Assembly (NCBI GenBank): GCA_001797335.1
Contig: MGPE01000005.1
Span: 89,013-153,012, forward strand
DNA from: Deltaproteobacteria bacterium GWA2_38_16
GTDB taxonomy: Bacteria; Bdellovibrionota; JACOXK01; 2-02-FULL-40-11
Length of the DNA: 64,000 nucleotides
Direction of reading: 5' to 3'
The first letter of the stretch is position 1. Every line of letters starts with the position of its first letter. The notes under the pieces were generated by a model. That model was not told where the DNA came from. It did not search any database and saw only the letters and a list, made by a program, of their open reading frames with translations. Both the position numbers and the translations under genes were made by a program. Below, in pieces: positions 16,860-24,997 of the stretch.

Positions 16860-18647
16860 ATGAAGAAATTTTTACTGTTTGTTTCCATACTCATGAGCCT
16901 AGGGACATTTTCCATCAATGTGTTTTCAGAAGGGCGAGACGTCATTACAGCCAGCCAGTTAGCCCGATTTAATTTTGCAGAAGAAGTTAAAGTTTTGGAT
17001 GCTCCAGAAGGATATCCAAAAGAAATAGTAGAGTTGTTAAGTCAGGAAATTCAAGAATGTGGTTTGTCATCTTTGGGGCCAGCATGCTTAGATTCTCAGT
17101 TTTCAGGCCAGTTCTTTTTTTTCATGGCTCCTACCATAGAATCTTCTGAAAGTTTTATTTTCCTTTCCCAATTTTCCCATAAAAATTTAAACCATGTTTT
17201 TGCTCAAGCGGTTGAAGTTAGTCGAGATGAAGAGCATCACCCCATTATTTTATCTGCATCTCTCTTTGCTCTCGATGAATCTGTGAGCGATGAAGTACTT
17301 AAGAATGATTATTTATTAGGGCGTTTAAAGAAAATAATTGAAGTGAGGGTACCTTTAAATCCTATTCGGTTTTCATTGGAAAAATTGGATTTAAATGAAC
17401 TGGGGGATCGAAGTTTTTACCACATCATTAATTTCTTGATTCAAGATAATAATTTTAATGAAACTGAAAAAATTAGAACAGCCATTACTCGTCATCAGGT
17501 ATCTATTAAAAATTCCAAGCGGAGCCGATATCAACTGGAGTTTTTAAAATTAATTAGAAATTATTTTAAAGAAGAAAAATCTTTCTTAGTGGAAGTGGCC
17601 AGTGAATTTTTAAATTCTGAGTCTCGAAGCGCTTCTCAATTTGCAGCCATTTGTCTTGCTGAGCAGGAAGTAAGCTCCGATGTTATTCGCCAAAAAGTAA
17701 AAGAGGCTCTCCAAAGTTCTGGGGAATGGGAAATAAGACAATTGGCCGTTTTAGCGTTGAATAAAATTCGCCAAGGGGTAGAGGATGAAAATGCGTTGAT
17801 TGCCAGACTTTCTGATTCTGATAGTGATGTTCAAAAAACAGCACTGCAAGTAGTTAAAACATTTGAGCTTTCCGATGAACATTTAGGGGCATTTGAAGGT
17901 TTATTAAACCATCATTCTTGGGCGGTGAGAAATATGGCCACACAGCTTGTGGGAATGGTTTTAACTCCTGCGGCTGCAGCGCTTCTTATTCCTAGGCTTG
18001 CTGATTCTGATAGCGATGTTCAAAAATCTGCTGTTCAGGCGTTACAAAGATTTACGTTAACCAATGCTGAGCTGCCTGCTTTAGCGGTGCTTTTAAAAAA
18101 TAATATTTCTTGGAAGGCGAGACAACTGGCCGTTTCTTTTATTGCCACCCTTAAAACATCCGAAGCTTTGCATGCCATCATACCCATGCTTTCAGATCCT
18201 GATAATGATGTTCAAACGATGACCGTTCAGAAATTAAATACATGGGACGAATTTACCAATGCTGAGCTTCCTTTCTTCGTAGATCTTTTGAGATATCGTG
18301 CCTGGAAAACCAGAAATTTAGCAGTTCAGTTTATTGGAAAAATTAAAACCGACGAAGCAATCACTGCATTAATTCCCATGCTTAAGGATTCTGACAGCGA
18401 TGTTCGAAAATCTACCATTGCGCAGTTAAGAGAAAGAAATTTTAATGATGTGCATGTTGATTTATTGATTCAGGTGTTAAATTCCAAAGACTGGCAGGCT
18501 AGAACTCTGGCTGCTCAATATTTAGGGACAACTTCAAGTCAAAAAGCCTTGGATGCTTTGGTTGATCGGCTGTTAATTGAAACCGATAGCGATGCTACCC
18601 GTGAAATTAAGCAAGCTATCAAGAATATCAAATCAAAGCGGTCATAA
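16860..18647 (+). CDS. Secreted HEAT-repeat protein
   Basis: 595 residues. Signal peptide MKKFLLFVSILMSLGTFSINVFS. The N-terminal region (about 25-190) is of unknown type. From about 230 onward come alternating helical repeats: one helix class reads WxxRxLAxxxI (GEWEIRQLAVLAL, ISWKARQLAV, RAWKTRNLAV, DWQARTLAAQ) and the other DSDSDVQKxAxQ. This is a HEAT/PBS-lyase-like solenoid that binds proteins or surfaces, probably in the periplasm. Good GGAGG site and consensus promoter. No enzyme motif seen. Confidence 0.82.
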   Translation: MKKFLLFVSILMSLGTFSINVFSEGRDVITASQLARFNFAEEVKVLDAPEGYPKEIVELLSQEIQECGLSSLGPACLDSQFSGQFFFFMAPTIESSESFIFLSQFSHKNLNHVFAQAVEVSRDEEHHPIILSASLFALDESVSDEVLKNDYLLGRLKKIIEVRVPLNPIRFSLEKLDLNELGDRSFYHIINFLIQDNNFNETEKIRTAITRHQVSIKNSKRSRYQLEFLKLIRNYFKEEKSFLVEVASEFLNSESRSASQFAAICLAEQEVSSDVIRQKVKEALQSSGEWEIRQLAVLALNKIRQGVEDENALIARLSDSDSDVQKTALQVVKTFELSDEHLGAFEGLLNHHSWAVRNMATQLVGMVLTPAAAALLIPRLADSDSDVQKSAVQALQRFTLTNAELPALAVLLKNNISWKARQLAVSFIATLKTSEALHAIIPMLSDPDNDVQTMTVQKLNTWDEFTNAELPFFVDLLRYRAWKTRNLAVQFIGKIKTDEAITALIPMLKDSDSDVRKSTIAQLRERNFNDVHVDLLIQVLNSKDWQARTLAAQYLGTTSSQKALDALVDRLLIETDSDATREIKQAIKNIKSKRS

Positions 18648-18734
18648 ATAATTTTTTATTTGAAGTCCTATTTTTCGTTTTTGAATGTCTACTTGAGCGG
18701 GTGTCCGTAAAAGATCTTTTAAAGCTTTAAAAAT

Positions 18735-18766
18735 GACCTGCCCCCGGCTTGACCGGGGGGATCTAG
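18735..18766. repeat. Dispersed palindromic repeat
   Basis: Stem CCCCCGG (18741-18747) / CCGGGGG (18753-18759) with CTTGA loop, followed by GATCTAG. Same family as the other GTCAT/GATC repeats. It lies between convergent genes and may also act as a terminator. Confidence 0.65.
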
Positions 18767-18796
18767 TATTAAAAGCTAGGTGACTTACGTGGCAAG

Positions 18797-19216
18797 CTAA
18801 TCCAAATCTATTGATTTTACAGGTTTGAAATAAAACAAAAGACCCAATGAAATTGTAGAGCAAATAAGTATGTATAGAAGTGACTTATATCCCCAGGAAA
18901 GCAATGTGCCAAAAGAGAAGATCCCTATAATAGAGCCATAGTAAACATGTGAAATTATTAGTAAGCATATGGAAAATAAAGTTGTTTCTCTTTTAAAGAA
19001 ACTCCGAAAAAAGCTGCTTAATGAAAATTTTTTGATTAAAAAAGCGCTGACGATTGTTAATCCACATAAAGGCTTAAAGAGTCCTAGTTGTATATCTGTT
19101 AAATGCGATTCGAGTTTTAAAGAAATCATAATTTGAGCTGAAAAAATGCTTGTAATTGCAAAAAATAAGACAATTCCCCATTCAATCTGGTCAATTATAT
19201 ATAAGAATTTACGCAT
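18797..19216 (-). CDS. Small integral membrane protein, unknown function
   Basis: 139 residues with four predicted membrane helices: IEWGIVLFFAITSIFSA, CGLTIVSAFLI, LFSICLLIISHVYYGSIIGIF and LLYILICSTISLGLLFYF. Basic residues (KRE, KK) lie between helices 2 and 3. No family recognised. It is isolated, with a palindromic repeat after its stop and non-coding sequence upstream. Confidence 0.6.
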   Translation of the reverse strand: MRKFLYIIDQIEWGIVLFFAITSIFSAQIMISLKLESHLTDIQLGLFKPLCGLTIVSAFLIKKFSLSSFFRSFFKRETTLFSICLLIISHVYYGSIIGIFSFGTLLSWGYKSLLYILICSTISLGLLFYFKPVKSIDLD

Positions 19217-19298
19217 GGAGATGATTTTATGTTAAACATTATATTAAGTCAAATTACCTTGGAATAGTATCTGTCGATAACAGCATGTGAGCATAACA

Positions 19299-19327
19299 GA
19301 TCCTTCGGGCTTCGCCCTCAGGATGAC
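19299..19327. repeat. Dispersed GTCAT repeat (reverse orientation)
   Basis: The plus strand reads GATCCTTCGGGC, TTCGCCC, TCAGGATGAC. The complement begins GTCATCCTGA and ends GGATC. Member of the REP-like family. Confidence 0.65.
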
Positions 19328-19339
19328 AGGTAGAACACA

Positions 19340-19442
19340 TTATGATTTTTTGGGGAGGGCCATGGGGGCAGCAAGCGTGCCGGTGATATTTAAGGAATAA
19401 AATCCAGAGCTGTCTAGGGCGTTGGCATAGAGATCTTCTTTT
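19340..19442 (-). pseudogene. Duplicated, internally deleted 3' end of gspN
   Basis: Positions 19340-19426 match 20799-20885 (the gspN stop codon and last 28 codons) with one mismatch that I can see (GGGGG for GGGAG). From CGTTGGC the match jumps to 21005-21028, so 126 bp (42 codons) are missing. CGTTGGC is present at both break ends (20879-20885 and 21005-21011), a 7-bp microhomology. Similarity ends at 19442, where one T of a T run is also lost. The fragment starts exactly at the gspN stop codon. Confidence 0.85.
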
Positions 19443-19527
19443 CTTTTTATGCTTGAATAATAAAATTCTTTTTGCCATACTTTTCTGGTTCATTCCTAAA
19501 AACGCAGTTTCTTAAATAGAGGACAAG

Positions 19528-19935
19528 ATGAAAAAAATAGTTCAAATTATTTGCTTGGGGGTAGTCTTAGCATGGACCAGTTTTGGATTTTCCAATTTTG
19601 AGTCTATATCTCAAATTGAGGGGACATGGGTGGGGCAAGTGGATGAAAATAATTGTATTTTCCCCTCCATGGCAAAATTTATTACTTTAGACAATATTGT
19701 AACAGGTATTATACGCGAAGTAGGTTCGTGGTCTTCTGAAACATGCACGCCTTCTAGTTATTATGTGAACGTTTTTGGTGAAGGATTTATCAAAACGGAT
19801 TCTGAAACCATTATTTTCCCAAAAGAGGGGGGATTTATAGAATTTCAACTCTCCGATGATGGGAATACGCTCACAGGGAAGGCCTATTTTAGTGGAAAAC
19901 TCTATTCAAAATACGAGCTATTTCGGGATAAATAA
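19528..19935 (+). CDS. Small secreted protein with a GTWxG motif
   Basis: 135 residues. Signal peptide (KIVQIICLGVVLAWTSFGFS), then IEGTWVGQVDENNC, and a beta-rich body with two Cys (NNC and ETC) that could form a disulphide. The GTWxG start and length resemble the secreted protein at 34657-35070 on the other side of the T2SS locus, suggesting a small lipocalin-like or beta-barrel fold. That relation is weak and by eye. It lies in the islet between the gspN fragment and module copy 1. Confidence 0.7.
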   Translation: MKKIVQIICLGVVLAWTSFGFSNFESISQIEGTWVGQVDENNCIFPSMAKFITLDNIVTGIIREVGSWSSETCTPSSYYVNVFGEGFIKTDSETIIFPKEGGFIEFQLSDDGNTLTGKAYFSGKLYSKYELFRDK

Positions 19936-19943
19936 TTTTACTT

Positions 19944-20411
19944 TTAAAATTTTTTTAAATTTTTGCGGGCAATCTTTAAACGTTCTTCATAGTCTTTTTC
20001 AGTATAACCTGCCTCTTTGATCCATTTCTTTCTGAGCTCTTTTTCTTTTTTTCTATGTAGATATCTCCAATTAGGAGGTAATGCACAAATTTTGTTATCT
20101 TCAATAAGAAGATCAGCTATATTAATATTGAAGTTATGATCATCTATAAAAAAAATTTTTTTTGTTAATTTTTTAAGAAATTTTTCATATGTAAATTCTG
20201 GATCTTTTTTTTTGAGCTTGGTTATTTGCCGATTAATCCACAACAGCATATGGGGATCCTCATAGTCAAAGGGTGGCAATAATATTGATGTTCCTGGTAT
20301 CTTAATAGGACTAACTTTTTTTATATTTTCTATATGATTGTCTTTTGACTGCGTTCCCAAGACGTACTCGGACTTTTTTTTCAAATTCTTTTGATCTATC
20401 GTAATATCCAT
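19944..20411 (-). CDS. Module copy 1, second gene (overlapping, +1 frame)
   Basis: 155 residues, highly charged (KK- and E-rich), no signal peptide, no known family. Its ATG (20411) lies inside the first gene, 274 nt after that gene's ATG and in the +1 frame, overlapping it by 101 bp. The second copy of the module (36173-36487) has the same arrangement. The two proteins share a weak N-terminal resemblance (M-x-x-T-I, KK, SE, SKDN), part of which is imposed by the conserved overlapping frame. After the overlap they diverge. It contains LPPNWRYLHRKKEKE and a Lys-rich helical end. Confidence 0.65.
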   Translation of the reverse strand: MDITIDQKNLKKKSEYVLGTQSKDNHIENIKKVSPIKIPGTSILLPPFDYEDPHMLLWINRQITKLKKKDPEFTYEKFLKKLTKKIFFIDDHNFNINIADLLIEDNKICALPPNWRYLHRKKEKELRKKWIKEAGYTEKDYEERLKIARKNLKKF

Positions 20412-20685
20412 TACTTTTTATCCTTTCGTATACTTTACTAACAAGCTCTTGTTCATCCCGATAAAAAATGAATTCCCCAGTTTTAACACCAAAATGATAT
20501 AAGTAAATAGCATAGCGAAAAAGAGCCTGTAAATTTTTATTATGCAGATAAGGTATATATGCTCTGTCAATATCTGGAAGATACAGTCCTTCCATTTCTC
20601 GGTCAATGCAGGATTTATCTTTTAGCCATTGCTCTGTAATAGCGTTCAGTTCTTCATCTGTATAATGAGTAGCATATTTTCCCAT
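20311..20685 (-). CDS. Module copy 1, first gene; paralogue of 35896-36267
   Basis: 124 residues starting at ATG 20685. The opening, MGKYATHYTDEELNAI and on to residue 24 (WLKDK), is identical to the second copy. The codon differences there are only synonymous (GGA/GGG, CAT/CAC, GAA/GAG, GAG/GAA). The rest is recognisably homologous (LQALFRYAIYLYH versus LKALFRHAAYLYK; NGYYDRSK versus NGYYNQSK; VKRQS near the end). Soluble, basic at the C-terminus. No family recognised. The frame is open upstream to 20781, but substitutions there are not codon-like, so ATG 20685 is the start. Confidence 0.72.
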   Translation of the reverse strand: MGKYATHYTDEELNAITEQWLKDKSCIDREMEGLYLPDIDRAYIPYLHNKNLQALFRYAIYLYHFGVKTGEFIFYRDEQELVSKVYERIKSNGYYDRSKEFEKKVRVRLGNAVKRQSYRKYKKS

Positions 20686-20760
20686 GGTGGCAGAATATGC
20701 AATCCTTGTGCCAGGGGTTTTGAGCTTAAATGTCAAAAAATGCGGACGGAAAACCGTCCG
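20611..20760 (-). repeat. Conserved 5' block of module copy 1
   Basis: About 150 bp nearly identical to 35821-35970 in inverted orientation: the hairpin, 75-nt leader and first 25 codons. Differences I counted: 6 in the first 60 nt, 6 in the 15 nt before the ATG, and 4 in the coding part. Similarity begins abruptly at the hairpin. Confidence 0.8.
20735..20760 (-). terminator. Hairpin with T run opening module copy 1
   Basis: On the minus strand: CGGACGG-TTTT-CCGTCCG, CA, then T6. It looks like an intrinsic terminator, but it lies at the 5' end of the module, 75 nt before the ATG, and is conserved in both copies. It could end upstream transcription (from gspN) or act as an attenuator or boundary of the unit. 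Confidence 0.65.
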
Positions 20761-20798
20761 ATATGCTGAAGGTTTGGGCACCTTTTTTCAGTGCTATT

Positions 20799-21680
20799 TT
20801 ATGATTTTTTGGGGAGGGCCATGGGAGCAGCAAGCGTGCCGGTGATATTTAAGGAATAAAATCCAGAGCTGTCTAGGGCGTTGGCGATAAAGGGCAGAAA
20901 CATTCCAAATTCTTTTTTCATTTTTTCGGATAATTTAAATTTCAATACTAGATTTAAACGACTTTGATTAAGCGATCTTGAATTTAGTTGAATATCTCCC
21001 GTGACGTTGGCATAGAGATCTTCTTTTTCTCCTCCGAGATCAAACTTTTCTACCACAAAGCGATCTTTTTTCATATTTCCTTTAAGTGTAATATGAGAGA
21101 GCGAAATTTGAGGGATGGCCATGTTCATGACAGAGAGTTTATCTACTTTAAATTGCTGAATATTAATATTGGCATCTCCTTCGGTTAAATTCATGGTTTG
21201 GAGATTTCCAGCTAAGCCAACATGAGCATCAATGGTGCCATTAATATCGGCAGGTAAAAAATCTTTAAAGTTTCGAACCAAATTAACGCTTTCTAAGGTT
21301 AAATCAAACGCCTGAGACTGCATCCCCTTATAATGCATAAATCCCTTGAGTGAGCCTTGAGGGAGTTCTACGGAAAATTTTACTTTGGGTTTAAACGTTA
21401 TAAGCGACAGAAGAGAAGGTCCGGCTGTCATCTCTGGAATCCGAAGTGGAGGTGTATTTAAAGATTTATGGCTAAGCTCGACACCCGTTAACTTTACTCC
21501 CAAGGTTAACGTTGTTTTAAATTCTGTAGCATCAATCATGATGCCGGTGGCTTTTTCGAGCTGGATAAAAAATTTATCTTTGAGCTTTCCATAGGGGAAA
21601 TTGAGATAGGTTGAAAACACAAAAATAAAAATCCCAAAAGCTACGTATCCACTATATCGCATGATTTTTTGTGTATTCAT
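20799..21680 (-). CDS. gspN: Type II secretion system protein N
   Basis: 293 residues with an N-terminal membrane helix (SGYVAFGIFIFVFSTYL) and a periplasmic beta-rich domain of the GspN/AsmA-like kind (repeated GxLKGxM, DLTLESVNL, GDIQLNS strands). GspN is an accessory T2SS protein of the inner membrane. It is last in the gspC-N operon, 12 bp after gspM. The 3' end of this gene is duplicated at 19340-19442. Immediately downstream lies the outward-facing module copy 1. Confidence 0.82.
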   Translation of the reverse strand: MNTQKIMRYSGYVAFGIFIFVFSTYLNFPYGKLKDKFFIQLEKATGIMIDATEFKTTLTLGVKLTGVELSHKSLNTPPLRIPEMTAGPSLLSLITFKPKVKFSVELPQGSLKGFMHYKGMQSQAFDLTLESVNLVRNFKDFLPADINGTIDAHVGLAGNLQTMNLTEGDANINIQQFKVDKLSVMNMAIPQISLSHITLKGNMKKDRFVVEKFDLGGEKEDLYANVTGDIQLNSRSLNQSRLNLVLKFKLSEKMKKEFGMFLPFIANALDSSGFYSLNITGTLAAPMALPKKS

Positions 21681-21692
21681 TTTTTCCCTATA

Positions 21693-22319
21693 TTATTCCT
21701 TTGGCTTATACGACGATACTTTAAAGGTTACATTTAAATATTGTGGGTTATCAAATCTGGGTTTAACACGAACTTCTCGTAAATTCATGTTATTGGCAGA
21801 TGATTCAATTTTATAAAAGTAATCTGTTAGTTGTCTGAGCGATACTTTAACAAGCTGTACGGTGGCTTCGGTTTCTATAAAGTAATTTCCTGGGGGAAGT
21901 TGCTTGGGACTAATGGACTCAATGGATTCTCTGCCAATTTGAGAAGCTTGGGCCAGCTGTTCCAATGCCGAAAGCAATGAAAAATCTGAACTTTGACGTT
22001 TGGCTTCTCTTTCTAGCTGTTTTAAAATCATATCTTGTTCTTTAAATTGTTCTTGGTATCTGGAGAGTTCTTTTAAATTGATATTTTTATTTTCAATTTC
22101 TTCTTTTAAGGAATCCAGCGTGCTATAGCCTAAATATACGAAAAAAAGAACCAAGAGCACGCCCCCCGCAATAAAGCCAATACCGGCTATATTTTTTTGA
22201 TCCGGAGGAAGTCCATCGTACCAGCTAACAACAGGAGCCAGATATTTATTCTCTCTTAATTTTGCGATGGAGAATTGTTCTTTTAAACTATCCAATTTTA
22301 GTATGTCTAAAAGTGCCAT
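21693..22319 (-). CDS. gspM: Type II secretion system protein M
   Basis: 208 residues: a short cytoplasmic region, one membrane helix (about 47-68, IAGIGFIAGGVLLVLFFVYLG), a coiled-coil stretch and a C-terminal ferredoxin-like domain. GspM partners GspL in the inner-membrane platform. It starts 3 bp after the gspL stop. The identity rests as much on position and topology as on sequence, as is usual for GspM. Confidence 0.8.
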   Translation of the reverse strand: MALLDILKLDSLKEQFSIAKLRENKYLAPVVSWYDGLPPDQKNIAGIGFIAGGVLLVLFFVYLGYSTLDSLKEEIENKNINLKELSRYQEQFKEQDMILKQLEREAKRQSSDFSLLSALEQLAQASQIGRESIESISPKQLPPGNYFIETEATVQLVKVSLRQLTDYFYKIESSANNMNLREVRVKPRFDNPQYLNVTFKVSSYKPKE

Positions 22320-22322
22320 GGT

Positions 22323-23930
22323 TTATTTCTTTGCCGTTTTTATGTCAAAAGTCATTGTAAAATCCTTATTTTGTCCATCGGATGCGGTTGAAATTTCTCC
22401 TTTTGCGACTTTGGTAAATTTAGGATTGTTTTTTAAACTTTTTTCAATGTTGTCGATCGAATTAAAAGAATCTGAAATGGCGGCAATTTTAATTTTCCCA
22501 TCGACAATAGAAAGTTCTCGAACATCAAATAAAACATTTTTAGGCACAAGAGCGGAAACTTCTTGGAGAATCTGAAGGGTGGTTAAGGTATCCCCCTTGG
22601 TTCCTCCCAAGGCTTCTATTTTTTCTTTTTGTTCTTTGGATTTTTTAGTTAAAAAAGCCCGAAGTTGGGTGGCATCTTCTAAAAGATTATCAGAGATTTT
22701 TAAGGGGAATTTTTTAATCACTTCTACCATTTGTTGATCAATCTTTTTAAGAGTAGAGCGCAGAATAAAATAATTTCCAATCATGTTCACAAATAAAATA
22801 GCAATAATCAGCCCCCCCATTCCCAAGAGGTATCGAACTTCTTTTCCCAGAGGGCCCGCTTGGTATTTTGAAAATTCTCCTTTTCTAAAATTAAATTGTT
22901 CAGAATAATTTCTACCGACACATCCTAATGCCAATGACAACACGGTTGATACTTTGGCATTATTTTCGTCGTTATCGGCGATGTTATTCATGGTGTAGGA
23001 GTTTAAAATTTTTAAAGGGACTACTTCTAAAGAAAGTTCTTGGGATAAATACGCCGGTAGATTTCGAAGCAGAGAAGACCCCCCACTTAAAAAAAGTTTT
23101 CGAACAACACCATGGCCTTTAGAGCGATTGGATTGAAAGGTTTGATTGAGCTGACCGATAAGTGGATCTAGAGCTTTTTTAATACATTCTGAAAATTTAG
23201 CCTGATCGGCAGTAACATTCGTGGTGTCTGTGAGAACAAATCCGTTATCAATTTTAGCTTTTTCAGCGTCCTCAAAAGACAGTTTATAATTTTCTTGGAT
23301 GGTCTGTGTAATGGCCTGTCCAGCGATAGAAATAGATCGGACGTGATTAATTTTGCCATCATCCACAATGCACAAAGCCGTTTGGCTTCGTCCTATGTTT
23401 ACCAGAGCATACACTTCTCCGGGTTCTTCCCAATTAAATTTAGTGAGATTAAAAAGGCTAATGGCATCCATGGTTAAAAGATCGGGAGAGCTTTCTGGGA
23501 TTTCAAAAAGAGAAAGCCTTTCTTGAATAATATCTTTGGGAGTAATGAGGGTGAGAAGGGTTGTATTTTTTTCTCCTTTAGCCAAAATTTGGTAGTCAAA
23601 CACAATGTCTTCTAAAGCAAAAGGAATGTGTTCTTCAAGTTCAAAGGGGAGCGTTTGTTTAATTTTAGATTTGTCAGCGAAGGGAAGGGTAATTATTCTT
23701 GAAGATACAAATAGTCCTGATAAAGAAGAAATAACTTTATAAGGAGGCACGATATTATTTTTAAGAAAAATATTTTTAATGGCTTCTTTAACGACTTCGG
23801 GTTTGGGAAGTTCAAGAGTGAGGGGAAGTTTTTCTTCAAAAAAATCTAAAATTTCAAGTTGACGAAGGCCCATCTCCACTTCAATGGCTTTAACCGAGTA
23901 ACTTCCAATATCGAGTCCAATAATCTTCAT
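22323..23930 (-). CDS. gspL: Type II secretion system protein L, PilM-like
   Basis: 535 residues. The N-terminal half is a PilM/FtsA-type actin-like domain: GLDIGSYSVKAIEVE, LPFADKSKIKQTLPFELEEHIPF, VNIGRSQTALCIVDDG and LSGGSSLLRNLPAYL. A membrane helix (about 368-390) follows, then a PilN-like periplasmic ferredoxin domain. It is longer than enterobacterial GspL (about 400 aa) and reads like fused PilM-PilN, as seen in deltaproteobacterial T2SS. It recruits the GspE ATPase to the platform. It overlaps gspK by 1 bp. Confidence 0.87.
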   Translation of the reverse strand: MKIIGLDIGSYSVKAIEVEMGLRQLEILDFFEEKLPLTLELPKPEVVKEAIKNIFLKNNIVPPYKVISSLSGLFVSSRIITLPFADKSKIKQTLPFELEEHIPFALEDIVFDYQILAKGEKNTTLLTLITPKDIIQERLSLFEIPESSPDLLTMDAISLFNLTKFNWEEPGEVYALVNIGRSQTALCIVDDGKINHVRSISIAGQAITQTIQENYKLSFEDAEKAKIDNGFVLTDTTNVTADQAKFSECIKKALDPLIGQLNQTFQSNRSKGHGVVRKLFLSGGSSLLRNLPAYLSQELSLEVVPLKILNSYTMNNIADNDENNAKVSTVLSLALGCVGRNYSEQFNFRKGEFSKYQAGPLGKEVRYLLGMGGLIIAILFVNMIGNYFILRSTLKKIDQQMVEVIKKFPLKISDNLLEDATQLRAFLTKKSKEQKEKIEALGGTKGDTLTTLQILQEVSALVPKNVLFDVRELSIVDGKIKIAAISDSFNSIDNIEKSLKNNPKFTKVAKGEISTASDGQNKDFTMTFDIKTAKK

Positions 23931-24997
23931 CAGTTCATATTCCAGTATACAATCTGAGGAGCTCCATCAGCCCCTGTTTTAGAGGTATCTACGACCACGT
24001 GGGCCATTTGTGAGGTACCCCCAACTTCTCCCGTGGATTCAATGGAGTAAATTGTGGAATCTGTCTTTAAATTTAATTTTGGATCAATTTTTTTAAATAA
24101 TTTCTCTTCGCAATACTTGATAAAAGCATTTTTATCTTTAAAAGAGCCCATTTTTTGTCTGTCTTCGATAAGCTTTTTTACATCGTCTTCTGTAAAATCG
24201 GGACTCAGTGAAAGAAGGACAATACTATCCGCCGTGTTCACATTAATCCCTCCTGTAGGATACACGGTTATGTGGGGGAGAAGCAAGTCAAAGATGGTTT
24301 CATCGTCAAATCCTTCAATCAGCGCCAGTTCTGAAACGGTGTCCAAGGGGGTATTTTTACTTTGATAATGGATAGGCAAACGGCCATAGTAACTTTCTTC
24401 ATCTCCTCCGCCTACCCGGTCTCGATCTTTATCAATCCAGTCGACAATATTATTAATGAGATCCGTAAAGCGAAGATCCCGATATTTTCGAAAGAATTCT
24501 TCATCAGAAGCCTTCTTTTGTTCAAAAATGGTATCCAGCTGTTGAATAACCGCTGGTCTGGTTTGTATATTTTCGAGGTCGTTGAGATTAATTTTAGAGC
24601 CCTCATCAAAAATTTGAGCGGTGATTTTTCCATCTATTTTTGATTTTTGGGTGAGTTCTTCAATTTCTTTTCCGGTGCCAAACGTTGCTTTTTTCGATGC
24701 AATAGGAGGGTAAATAAACCCAAATTGCCAAATCATATCTAACATTCCGGCATTAAAACCAGGGATTTGCTTAACGATAGGATTATCTTTAATCATTTTA
24801 TGAACTTTAAGCTCGAGCATCGCAAAATAAACGCCCGATCGTGCCAGGGCCTGAGCTTTTAGAGAGTTTTGAAAATTTTTAGAAATTTTAAAATTGATTT
24901 GAGAATTAAAAGTGAATTCTACCATCATCATGGAAAGCATGGAGATAGAGCTAATGACTAAAATCAAGGCCACTCCTTTTTTATTTGTCCAGATCAC
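23930..24997 (-). CDS. gspK: Type II secretion minor pseudopilin K
   Basis: 355 residues. Short leader, KKGVALILVISSISMLSMM prepilin helix (Gly at -1), then the large GspK alpha domain with the helix-hairpin-helix-like GGINVNTAD segment and FDDETIFDLLLPHI. GspK caps the pseudopilus with GspI and GspJ. The start overlaps the gspJ end by 4 bp. Confidence 0.88.
   Translation of the reverse strand: MIWTNKKGVALILVISSISMLSMMMVEFTFNSQINFKISKNFQNSLKAQALARSGVYFAMLELKVHKMIKDNPIVKQIPGFNAGMLDMIWQFGFIYPPIASKKATFGTGKEIEELTQKSKIDGKITAQIFDEGSKINLNDLENIQTRPAVIQQLDTIFEQKKASDEEFFRKYRDLRFTDLINNIVDWIDKDRDRVGGGDEESYYGRLPIHYQSKNTPLDTVSELALIEGFDDETIFDLLLPHITVYPTGGINVNTADSIVLLSLSPDFTEDDVKKLIEDRQKMGSFKDKNAFIKYCEEKLFKKIDPKLNLKTDSTIYSIESTGEVGGTSQMAHVVVDTSKTGADGAPQIVYWNMN

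Larger units (their letters stand above)
19217..19527. other. Non-coding stretch with a repeat and a gspN fragment
   Basis: Contains a dispersed GTCAT repeat (19299-19327), the duplicated 3' end of gspN (19340-19442) and an AT-rich segment leading to the 19528 gene. The short minus-strand frame 19254-19493 crosses these parts and is not a gene. Confidence 0.7.

Noticed and set aside
18642..18863. 73-residue minus-strand frame
   Set aside because: It runs through a palindromic repeat and overlaps the end of the membrane-protein gene.
19254..19493. 79-residue minus-strand reading frame
   Set aside because: It crosses a repeat and the gspN fragment and has no start signal or homology.
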